The notes under the pieces are model-generated. The model saw nothing but the letters and a program-made list of their open reading frames with translations, had not been told where the DNA came from and did no database searches. From Anaerolineae bacterium (GTDB taxonomy: Bacteria; Chloroflexota; Anaerolineae; B4-G1), in contig JAUWOI010000287.1 of assembly GCA_030612185.1 (NCBI GenBank), positions 1-6,036 of the forward strand: 6,036 nt of DNA. Reading direction: 5' to 3'. This document shows, piece after piece, positions 1-5,624 of the stretch; position 1 is the first letter of the stretch; the number at the start of each line of letters is the position of its first letter. A program made the position numbers and the translations under genes.

Positions 1-29
1 CTAGACTTCCCCGGAACATCTTTGTGCCT

Positions 30-2348
30 TCAAGATCCCCCCAGGGGGGAGGGCGGATACGTAGGAGTGGCGGTGGAGGTTGGAGGCATGGAGGGCGTGA
101 TGGTTGGCACCTTAACGGGTAGCGACTCAAAGACCCCCGGCCACTCGAAGCGGGGGGCGTAGACAAAGCCCTCTATGCCATGTTGGTCGCGGACGTAGAA
201 CCAGTTGCCGTAGGCAGAACGCCCCAGCACCAAAACCTGCTCCCCTACTCTGATTCCGCCCAAGACTAGCGAATCAGCGTCCGGCGAGGCGAAGATGCCA
301 GAGCCCTCAAGAGCAATTGCCATAAGAACTGAGGTGCCCGTGGGTATCCCTTTGAGTGATGAGGGGGATCGGGTTGGTCTGATGGTGGGAGTGGGTGAGG
401 ACGTCATAGTTAATGTGGCTGGTGACGGTTCTGATGTCGGAGTGTCAGTTAGCATAGCGGTTGGAGTTGACGATAGCGTCGGGCTAGGTGCGGATGTTGG
501 CGTATTCGTGGGTGTAGGCGTGGGCGTCAACGTTGGGAAATAGGCCGCCAAGGCAGGATTGACGTCCCGATGTATTCCCAGGTGATCAAACAGGGCTGCA
601 TCCCCTTCGATGACTTCCTTGACTCTCGGTAGCCACTCCGGGTCGAGTTGGACCACAACCTCAGAGTCGTCTAGGGCCGCATCATAGTCTTTCAGCCCCA
701 CGTAGGCCAGACCCCGACCAAAGTAAGTGCCTGGATTACGATCGTTCAGGCTGATGGCGACATCATACGCTGTCACGGCCCACTGATACTCGCCTTGGGC
801 ATAGTACGCCCGGCCCTGTAGCCACTGCTCGATCTCTGTCGCCAGGTTAATCGCCATCGGATCGTCCAGTTCGCGCAAGGCTTGGGCCATGGCACGCAGC
901 AGCCTATTGCCTTGCTCGTCGTTTTGCAGTTCCAGGTCGGTGTACAGTCCCTGCACCACGGTGATCAACTGCGCTCCTACCGCCTGCGGGTCGGCCAGGT
1001 CAAACAGGGCCAGTTGCTCCTCCGGGCTGAGTTCCCGGTAGAAGAGTTGGCACGCCTGATCCCCGTAGCCCGGCAGGTCAAACAGTCCCGCCAAGCTGGT
1101 GATGCGCACCTCGGCGCTGGTCGTACTCCTGAATCTGAAAGTCAGCTCCTGGGCCTCGGCTGCCTGCTGTCGTCGCTGATAGATGGAGAAACTGATAAAC
1201 ACGACCAGCAAAAGGACGACCAACGCCGAGACAACGGCGATACGCCGTGTCCAGTCAACGGGAGTATTGGCCTTGATCCAATCCAGGTCGAAGGCCCGGC
1301 GGTAGATCTCGTTGCGCACCTTCAGCACGCCCCTTTCGGCCTGCACCAGGCCGAACAGTTTCAGCCGGTTCTGGTCAAGCGACCGCTCATCTTCTGGAAC
1401 CGTTTTGCCTTCATATACCTTGCGATAGAGGGTTAGCAGTCTGCGTCGCTGCGGGCTGGCGCTGACGCTATTGCGCACGAACTGCAAATTGGTCTCCTTG
1501 CGCGCCTCTTCTGAGAGGAAGAGTCTTTCCACTATCTCATCAACCCGCTCGTCGGCCCAACTCCCGTCCCCACTTTCGGCCACGGTCAGACAAAGTTTCT
1601 GGGTCAGGTAAGGATGGCCGTTCGTCCAGTGGAAGATACGGGCGAAGATGACCTCCCCCTGTTCCATGCAGGCGGCTTGCAGGCCCAGTTGGAGCACCTG
1701 CGCGTCCTCCTGGCTGAACTCGCGCAGGTCAATCCCCTGGCCGATGTTGAAAGGGGTCCGGCTGCGGTCTTTGATCAGGTCAGTGGGCGTGGTCACGCCC
1801 AGGAGAACGAAGGTCAGCCTGTTGTAGATGGAGTCGCTCGCGCGGGCGTTGTAGGTAAAGCGGATGGAGGCAAAAAAGTCGTCGGAGAAGTCCAGGTTCA
1901 TGGTGGTGTCTATCTCATCTATGAAGATCACAACCGGCCCCTCGATCTCCACCAGCACTACGTCGTGCAGGAAGTCGGTGAAACGCTGCACCGCGCCGAG
2001 GGATGCATACTCTGACCACCAGGCTTCCGGGTCCACGGAGAGGTCCAACTCGACCTTGAGCCAAGTGATCAGCCCCAGGTACCATTGCTCAATGCTGACG
2101 TCGGTGCCGATCTTGGTCAGGTCAATGATGGCCGTGCTGACCCCACTCTCGTGCAAGCGGTCGGCGGTGCGGACCATCAGACTCGACTTGCCCATCTGGC
2201 GCGGGGTGAGCACGTAACAGAACTCGCCGGACAGCGCCAGGTTGAACAACTCGTCGTCCGCCGGGCGTTTCACGTAGGAGGGGGCATCGGCATGCAGCGT
2301 ACCACCAGCGACGAAGAAGTCAGTTGCGTTTGCAGGAACGTCCATCAT
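30..2348 (-). CDS. Membrane-anchored AAA_35-type ATPase with TPR, Pro/Thr stalk and SH3-like domain
   Basis: This 772-residue protein has a P-loop ATPase domain at residues 1-360. A YVKRPAD entry motif (25-31) is followed by Walker A TPRQMGKSS (48-56), Walker B VVIFIDEID (139-147), a PFNIG motif near 199-203, a GHPYLT motif near 244-249, and a winged-helix-like end near 330-355. This order fits the AAA-like (AAA_35) family. One hydrophobic span follows at about 369-389. A TPR-like pair lies at about 510-575, a Thr/Pro-rich low-complexity linker at 604-665, a bacterial SH3-like domain at about 672-735 (VGEQVLVLGR, GNWFYVR, GIEGFVY), and a short Pro/Thr tail at the end. The ATPase should be cytoplasmic and the TPR, stalk and SH3 parts extracytoplasmic; this topology is inferred. 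The first of two adjacent ATGs is chosen because GAGGA lies 8 nt upstream. It follows the nuclease-TIR gene on the same strand after a 338-nt gap. The cellular role is unknown; transmembrane signalling or wall sensing is a guess. Confidence 0.88.
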   Translation of the reverse strand: MMDVPANATDFFVAGGTLHADAPSYVKRPADDELFNLALSGEFCYVLTPRQMGKSSLMVRTADRLHESGVSTAIIDLTKIGTDVSIEQWYLGLITWLKVELDLSVDPEAWWSEYASLGAVQRFTDFLHDVVLVEIEGPVVIFIDEIDTTMNLDFSDDFFASIRFTYNARASDSIYNRLTFVLLGVTTPTDLIKDRSRTPFNIGQGIDLREFSQEDAQVLQLGLQAACMEQGEVIFARIFHWTNGHPYLTQKLCLTVAESGDGSWADERVDEIVERLFLSEEARKETNLQFVRNSVSASPQRRRLLTLYRKVYEGKTVPEDERSLDQNRLKLFGLVQAERGVLKVRNEIYRRAFDLDWIKANTPVDWTRRIAVVSALVVLLLVVFISFSIYQRRQQAAEAQELTFRFRSTTSAEVRITSLAGLFDLPGYGDQACQLFYRELSPEEQLALFDLADPQAVGAQLITVVQGLYTDLELQNDEQGNRLLRAMAQALRELDDPMAINLATEIEQWLQGRAYYAQGEYQWAVTAYDVAISLNDRNPGTYFGRGLAYVGLKDYDAALDDSEVVVQLDPEWLPRVKEVIEGDAALFDHLGIHRDVNPALAAYFPTLTPTPTPTNTPTSAPSPTLSSTPTAMLTDTPTSEPSPATLTMTSSPTPTIRPTRSPSSLKGIPTGTSVLMAIALEGSGIFASPDADSLVLGGIRVGEQVLVLGRSAYGNWFYVRDQHGIEGFVYAPRFEWPGVFESLPVKVPTITPSMPPTSTATPTYPPSPLGGS

Positions 2349-2356
2349 GGCTTATA

Positions 2357-2361
2357 TCCTC
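2357..2361 (-). promoter_or_regulatory. Ribosome binding site for the membrane ATPase gene
   Basis: Read on the minus strand this is GAGGA, 8 nt before the first ATG (2348) and 11 nt before the second (2345). The spacing favours the first ATG. I saw no convincing -35/-10 pair for this strand in 2349-2686, so the gene may be read through from the upstream gene or use a weak promoter. Confidence 0.6.
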
Positions 2362-2492
2362 GTGGGAACAAAGCGTTACTCTGGCGTTTCTCGAAAACTG
2401 CCCTGAGAGCAAGAAATAGGACGTAAATGAACGCTAATTTCCCCTTTTTATCGTAACTACCCAGGCCCTTCACCAAAACAGGCATAAATAGC

Positions 2493-2577
2493 ACACGGAT
2501 ACACGCAGATGAAACGGATTCTCACGGATTTTTTATCTTTATCTGTGTACATCTGTGTGATCCGTGTTGATCCGTGT
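2493..2577. repeat. Imperfect 85-bp dyad of eight 10-nt units
   Basis: The left half carries CACGGAT-like cores ending at 2500, 2510, 2519 and 2529. The right half carries the complementary ATCYGTG cores starting at 2541, 2551, 2560 and 2570. The spacings are 10, 9 and 10 in both halves, so the element is in register around a centre near 2535. The outer cores (2494-2500 with 2570-2576) pair perfectly and the inner ones pair with G-U wobbles or single mismatches. It sits in the 338-nt non-coding gap (2349-2686) between two same-strand genes. It resembles interspersed non-coding repeats of large bacterial genomes, but family membership cannot be shown here. A transcript would form a long hairpin without a clear U-tract. 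Confidence 0.65.
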
Positions 2578-2609
2578 CCCATTTATGGCTGGCTAAGCAG
2601 TTACTTTTT

Positions 2610-2639
2610 ATCTGCGAAAATCTGCGTGAATCTGCGTCC
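2610..2639. repeat. Three 10-bp tandem ATCTGCG units
   Basis: ATCTGCG starts at 2610, 2620 and 2630, an exact 10-nt period with variable last three bases. It is related in sequence to the dyad at 2493-2577 and lies 33 nt beyond it, so both probably belong to one composite element. The rest of the gap (2349-2492 and 2640-2686) shows no gene or clear signal. Confidence 0.6.
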
Positions 2640-2686
2640 AAATAAGATTTGTCAGTCAATCAGCGCGTCTTTCGTGGTCCAAGACC

Positions 2687-4729
2687 TTATAGCCTACTCT
2701 CAAAGTACATTCTATACAGCCCGCAGCGACACTTGCAGACCTCGCCACTGCCCTTCACCAAACCGGCCCGCAGCAAGCGGAAGAAAGCCATCTCGTCTGC
2801 GCAACGGCTGTGGCGCATGACTTGCCTCAGAGCCTCCCTCAGATCCGGCTCATCCCGCAGCAACCAGCGATGGCGCCGCAGGTGGTCGCCGAAGGGGCCC
2901 TGGTCAGTGGCGGCGACGCGGGACAGGTCGGCCCAGGTCAGTCGCTCATCAACCAACGTATAGAGCGCCTTGCGCGTGAGGTAGGGCTGACCGCTGAGCA
3001 ATTCCATCAATCGGGGAAAGTCGCTCTCCTTCACAGGCGAGCCGTGTCGCCGGTTCAGATCACGCACCTGTGATTCGTCAAAGTCCTTCAGATAGAGTCT
3101 GAGCCCCACGTTGAAGGGGGATTGGGTCACGTCGGGAATCAGGAAATAGGGCTCGGTGGAGATGACCATCACGATATTGAGCCTGTTCCACCGGTCATCC
3201 CACGCCCGGCTGTTGTGCCAGGAGCGAAGCAGGGCGAAGAAGTCGCTATAGAACTCTGTCTGCAAAAGACGGTCCGCTTCGTCCAGGGCCAGGACGATGG
3301 GAACGGCGCACCTGGGCAGGACGTAGTCCTGCATCAAATAGGTCAGTTTGTCCTGGGGTCCCAGCGAACCGCGCCAGGATTTCTCCACCTGCGCCACGTC
3401 GAGTCGCAGGCCGCGCACGATAAACTCGGCCAGGTAACGCAGGAAAACGTCGGCCGTCTCCAGATGATCGCTGTTAACGCGCTGCATGTCCAGGTTCACA
3501 ACCGTGGCCCCGTTCTGGCGCGCGTGGTGCGCGCCCCGCACCAAGAGCGAACTCTTGCCCGTCTGGCGCGCGGCGCGGATCGTGGTGGTGCTGCCCGCTC
3601 TCACGACCTCGCGCTTAAGACGAGCGTCGGCCTGACGCTCGACGTAGAACTTGTCGCATAACTTGACCGCCCCGCCCGGCGCTTCCAGTTCCTCCAGAAA
3701 GCGCGGATCGAACTCCGGCAACGGCGGGTGCAACCCCTCTTCGTCGGCGACGATACGTCCATCTTCGGAGAGGATAACCTCCTCGGCCACGGGCCTGATC
3801 TGGATTGGCGTCCGTTTTGCCAGGCGGCCCTCAATCACAGCCAGGATATCACGGCCCACGTGCTCGTTGTCCGCATCGCTCCGCCAGACCACGTATTGCA
3901 GTGGATCCAGGAAGGCCTCAATTGAATAGGGCAGCAACCCCTCGTAGGCGATACGCAGCGGCAGGATGTGCGGATGTCCCTGCAATTTGCGATACTCATA
4001 AGCACGCCTGACCTCGGCCTGCACCATCTCGCTATCGGCCGACTCTTTGGACAGCAATACGATCAGGAAATCGCTGGCCTTGATCTGCCGGTCTATCTCC
4101 TCCAGCCAGGCCTCACCAGTGCGCATGGTAGAGTCTATGAATACGTCGTGGCTCTGAGCAGTCAGGAATTCATACAGATAGGCGGCCAGTTTCCGGTCGG
4201 GGCTAGCGCTGCGTTTGTAGCAGATGAAGAGGTGGGCCGGTTGGGCGGCCGTCAATTCCGAGCCAGCACGGAAGAACTCCCGGACGATGTCAGGGTATTT
4301 CTTGACCAGCATATCCAGTTCTGTGCGCGCCCAGAAGTCATAGGCGTAGCCATGCTCTTGGCAGTAGGCCTCCACGTTGTCTCTGACGTTTGCAGAGACT
4401 ACGGCATTCGTGACAAAGACCACTCCGACCGGTCGCTTGGTGGGATCCGCCTCTGCCAGCGAGTTGTACTTGTCTACTTCAGCCCTGAGGGTGGCGGCGC
4501 CGATCCGCTTATACCGCTTGCACTGGAAGTACCAGAGTTCCTCGCCCGCATCGGTGGGCTTGTGGGCGACGACGTCGCGCCCTTGCTCGCTGCCGGCTTC
4601 GCCGAGATGCTGAAAGCGCAGGTAGCCCTCCCGCTCGACGAGCCAGAGGCACAAACGCTCAAATTCCAATGGCGATAAGTCGCCAAATGGCAATGGTTTG
4701 TTGGTTGCTGTGATAAGTGGCTTCGTCAC
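2687..4729 (-). CDS. Mrr-like nuclease - TIR - AAA_35 ATPase fusion protein
   Basis: This 680-residue protein has no signal peptide or membrane span. Residues about 15-150 form an Mrr-type PD-(D/E)xK nuclease domain: the FE pair at 23-24, GRD with D52, and the FQCKRY motif with Q69 and K71. Residues about 165-285 form a TIR domain: the HLFICYKRSA start, FIDS near 197-200, GEAWLEEI, FLIVLLSKES, and E239 in the usual position of the NADase glutamate. Residues about 355-680 form a P-loop ATPase of the AAA_35 type: FYVERQAD, Walker A RAARQTGKSSLL (385-396), Walker B IVLALDEADRL (478-488), QSPFNVG and GQPYLTRKA. A CxCxC cluster (665, 667, 669) lies near the C terminus. By analogy with STAND defence proteins, the ATPase may sense a trigger and the TIR and nuclease may act as effectors; this is inference. 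The GTG start is chosen because GGAGGA lies 8 nt upstream and no nearby ATG is in frame. The motifs expected for activity all look intact. Confidence 0.88.
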   Translation of the reverse strand: MTKPLITATNKPLPFGDLSPLEFERLCLWLVEREGYLRFQHLGEAGSEQGRDVVAHKPTDAGEELWYFQCKRYKRIGAATLRAEVDKYNSLAEADPTKRPVGVVFVTNAVVSANVRDNVEAYCQEHGYAYDFWARTELDMLVKKYPDIVREFFRAGSELTAAQPAHLFICYKRSASPDRKLAAYLYEFLTAQSHDVFIDSTMRTGEAWLEEIDRQIKASDFLIVLLSKESADSEMVQAEVRRAYEYRKLQGHPHILPLRIAYEGLLPYSIEAFLDPLQYVVWRSDADNEHVGRDILAVIEGRLAKRTPIQIRPVAEEVILSEDGRIVADEEGLHPPLPEFDPRFLEELEAPGGAVKLCDKFYVERQADARLKREVVRAGSTTTIRAARQTGKSSLLVRGAHHARQNGATVVNLDMQRVNSDHLETADVFLRYLAEFIVRGLRLDVAQVEKSWRGSLGPQDKLTYLMQDYVLPRCAVPIVLALDEADRLLQTEFYSDFFALLRSWHNSRAWDDRWNRLNIVMVISTEPYFLIPDVTQSPFNVGLRLYLKDFDESQVRDLNRRHGSPVKESDFPRLMELLSGQPYLTRKALYTLVDERLTWADLSRVAATDQGPFGDHLRRHRWLLRDEPDLREALRQVMRHSRCADEMAFFRLLRAGLVKGSGEVCKCRCGLYRMYFESRL

Positions 4730-4733
4730 TTCC

Positions 4734-4859
4734 TCAGTCCTCCATCGCAGAGTGTCGCCAATTCACACAAAACGCCCGCCACACCGTTCGGCTGAGCGCT
4801 CGCGGCGAAGCCTTGACGGTGAGCAGGCCGTGTAGTAGTAGTTGAGTGTTTACCGCCAA
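4734..4859 (-). CDS. Possible short upstream open frame (41 codons, TTG start)
   Basis: An open frame on the minus strand starts at a TTG (4859) and stops at TGA (4736-4734), 4 nt before the GTG of the nuclease-TIR gene. The GGAGGA ribosome binding site of that gene lies inside its last codons. The product would be Leu- and Arg-rich (LAVNTQLLLHGLLTVKASPR at the start). The non-ATG start and weak ribosome binding site (GGGAG, 10 nt upstream) make it doubtful. It could be a translationally coupled leader, a decayed repeat-encoded frame, or chance. No function is recognised. Confidence 0.2.
   Translation of the reverse strand: MAVNTQLLLHGLLTVKASPRALSRTVWRAFCVNWRHSAMED
4738..4743 (-). promoter_or_regulatory. 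Ribosome binding site fixing the GTG start of the nuclease-TIR gene
   Basis: The minus strand reads GGAGGA, 8 nt before the GTG at 4729. A second GAGGA (4731-4735) is only 1 nt from the GTG and too close to act. The strong match supports the GTG as the true start. Confidence 0.65.
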
Positions 4860-4918
4860 GGCGCTCGTACTCCCTGGTCACCGCCCCGGGCTCCGTGAAA
4901 CCAGCGAGGCCTTTGTTT

Positions 4919-4934
4919 TGTCAAGGCTTTGACA
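4919..4934. promoter_or_regulatory. Perfect inverted repeat, candidate operator
   Basis: TGTCAA-GGCT-TTGACA has two perfect 6-bp arms around a 4-bp spacer. It lies 3 bp downstream of the -10 box of the candidate minus-strand promoter, so it covers the predicted start site (about 4931). That is a typical position for a repressor site. No regulator gene is visible in the window, so the binding protein is unknown. Confidence 0.4.
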
Positions 4935-4937
4935 GAG

Positions 4938-4966
4938 ATTATAGTACAGCACGGCGAGCAAGGCAA
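4938..4966 (-). promoter_or_regulatory. Candidate sigma70-type promoter for the nuclease-TIR gene
   Basis: On the minus strand, -35 TTGCCT (4966-4961) and a perfect -10 TATAAT (4943-4938) are 17 bp apart. Initiation near 4931 would give a 5' untranslated region of about 200 nt that contains the possible short open frame. The -35 box falls inside the first copy of the 228-bp repeat while the -10 is just outside it, so insertion of the repeat may have created or changed this promoter. Confidence 0.5.
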
Positions 4967-5177
4967 ATCGGCAGAGCGGCCAGAGCAGATGACGGCCCCC
5001 GCGCGGCGATAGAGTGATGCCATCGGTCTATTTATGTTGAGTAACAGCCGTCCGGCAAAAGCGCGGGGCTGAAACCCTGCGCTGTGAGAGCAAAGCCCCT
5101 CCAGGGCTAAGAACAGCCCGCAGGACTTCGCTCTTTCAGCCCGACAGCTTTAGCCTCGGGCTTCTGCCTTCATCGCC
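4952..5177. repeat. Tandem multi-hairpin repeat, copy A
   Basis: This is the first of two head-to-tail copies with about 95% identity, starting at CGGCGAGC. Compared with copy B it lacks 2 bp near 4980 and has about nine substitutions. Several of these weaken stems that are perfect in copy B, for example T-T at 5085/5136, a loss in AGCCC/GGACT, and G-T in the first palindrome. It encodes no recognisable protein. It resembles REP/BIME-type palindromic intergenic repeats; the family is not identified. Confidence 0.85.
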
Positions 5178-5405
5178 CGGCGAGCAAGGCAAATCGGCGG
5201 AGCGACAACAGAGCAGATGACGGCCCCCGCGCGGCGATAGAGTGATGCCATCGGTCTATTTATGTTGAGTAACAGCCGTCCGGCAAAAGCGCGGGGTTGA
5301 AACCCCGCGCTGAGAGAGCAAAGCCCCTCCGGGGCTAAGAACAGCCCGCAGGGCTTCGCTCTTTCAGCCCGACGGCTTTAGCCTCGGGCTTCTGCCTTCA
5401 TCGCC
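5178..5405. repeat. Tandem multi-hairpin repeat, copy B
   Basis: This is the second copy, followed directly by a partial repeat of the start motif (CGGCG to 5410). Its stems are nearly perfect. GCGCGGGG/CCCCGCGC lies at 5289-5310. An 11-bp stem joins 5309-5319 to 5358-5368 and encloses two hairpins, AGCCCC/GGGGCT (5322-5336) and AGCCC/GGGCT (5343-5355). A further hairpin, AGCCCGA/TCGGGCT with an inner 3-bp stem, lies at 5366-5390. The middle part therefore folds as a cloverleaf-like junction. The copy ends about 12 bp before the -35 of the his promoter. Having no T-tract, it is not an ordinary terminator. Confidence 0.85.
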
Positions 5406-5417
5406 CGGCGGCCCCGC

Positions 5418-5445
5418 TTGACTTCCCCCAGGATGATGGTACAAT
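5418..5445 (+). promoter_or_regulatory. Promoter of the his leader and hisG
   Basis: -35 TTGACT (5418-5423) and -10 TACAAT (5440-5445) are 16 bp apart, with a TG extended -10 at 5437-5438. The match to sigma70 promoters is strong. Initiation is expected at about 5451-5453, only 2-4 nt before the leader peptide ATG, so the mRNA would be essentially leaderless. Confidence 0.75.
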
Positions 5446-5454
5446 GTCTCGGTC

Positions 5455-5532
5455 ATGCTCATCAAGATATACGTCTCTGCCCACCATCACGATCACGAGT
5501 CCTCGTCCCTCGACCGGGGAGGACAGGTTTGA
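5455..5532 (+). CDS. hisL: Histidine operon leader peptide
   Basis: This 25-codon frame reads MLIKIYVSAHHHDHESSSLD then RGGQV and a TGA stop. Residues 10-14 are HHHDH, so four of five consecutive codons (5482-5496) are His, just ahead of a terminator and hisG. In his attenuation a shortage of charged tRNA-His stalls the ribosome on such codons and prevents termination; this is established for enteric bacteria and is inferred here. A stop in the same frame at 5434-5436 and no other start codon before 5455 leave this ATG as the only start. No Shine-Dalgarno sequence can lie in front of it if the promoter assignment is right, so translation would start at the 5' end of the mRNA. The peptide itself probably has no function beyond being read. 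Symbol by role, not by homology. Confidence 0.8.
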   Translation: MLIKIYVSAHHHDHESSSLDRGGQV

Positions 5533-5613
5533 TTTGCCTGAGTAAGTCTGCCTGAACTAATTCCCAAACGTCCAGCCCTCCCGGTCAACCCGGCGAGGGC
5601 TTTTTGTTTGTTT
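5505..5613 (+). promoter_or_regulatory. his transcription attenuator (pause stem, anti-terminator, terminator)
   Basis: Three competing pairings can be drawn. Stem 1:2 pairs 5505-5511 with 5517-5524 (one bulged A). The anti-terminator pairs GACCGGGGAGG (5512-5522) with 5577-5586, giving 10 pairs and one bulged G. The terminator pairs 5574-5584 with 5590-5601. Arms 2 and 3 are shared, so the structures exclude one another. A ribosome stalled on the His codons (to 5496) would cover the start of arm 1 and leave arm 2 free to form the anti-terminator. A ribosome reaching the stop (5532) would cover arms 1 and 2, letting the terminator form. This matches the logic of proteobacterial his attenuators. 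Confidence 0.78.
5574..5613 (+). terminator. Rho-independent attenuator terminator
   Basis: AGCCCTC (5574-5580) pairs with GAGGGCT (5595-5601), continued inward by CCGG (5581-5584) with CCGG (5590-5593) and one bulged C (5594), around the 5-nt loop TCAAC. The T-rich tract TTTTTGTTTGTTT (5601-5613) follows at once. It ends one base before the hisG ribosome binding site. Confidence 0.85.
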
Positions 5614-5618
5614 AGGAG
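5614..5618 (+). promoter_or_regulatory. hisG ribosome binding site
   Basis: AGGAG lies 6 nt before the ATG at 5625, directly after the terminator T-tract. hisG thus has a normal Shine-Dalgarno site while the leader peptide has none. Confidence 0.75.
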
Positions 5619-5624
5619 CATCCA

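Noticed and set aside
35..50. CCCCCC/GGGGGG palindrome at the end of the membrane ATPase gene as a terminator
   Set aside because: It lies within the last codons and stop region, and no T-tract follows on the minus strand.
295..543. Plus-strand open frame coding a Val/Gly-rich repetitive protein
   Set aside because: It is the antisense of the Thr/Pro-rich stalk of the membrane ATPase gene; the low-complexity codons give an open frame on the other strand by composition alone.
2610..2639. Possible CRISPR array
   Set aside because: The units are only 10 bp and directly contiguous, with no spacers and no cas genes nearby.
2509..2820. Plus-strand open frame across the gap between the two large genes
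   Set aside because: It covers the non-coding 10-nt repeats and then the antisense of the nuclease-TIR gene, with no ribosome binding site or recognisable protein sequence.
3968..4678. 236-codon plus-strand open frame
   Set aside because: It lies wholly antisense to the Mrr and TIR coding region, has no recognisable domain, and the minus-strand frame has clear conserved motifs.
5505..5613. T-box or other tRNA-sensing riboswitch ahead of hisG
   Set aside because: The leader is too short for a T-box, no T-box core was seen, and the His codons in a translated frame explain the region better.
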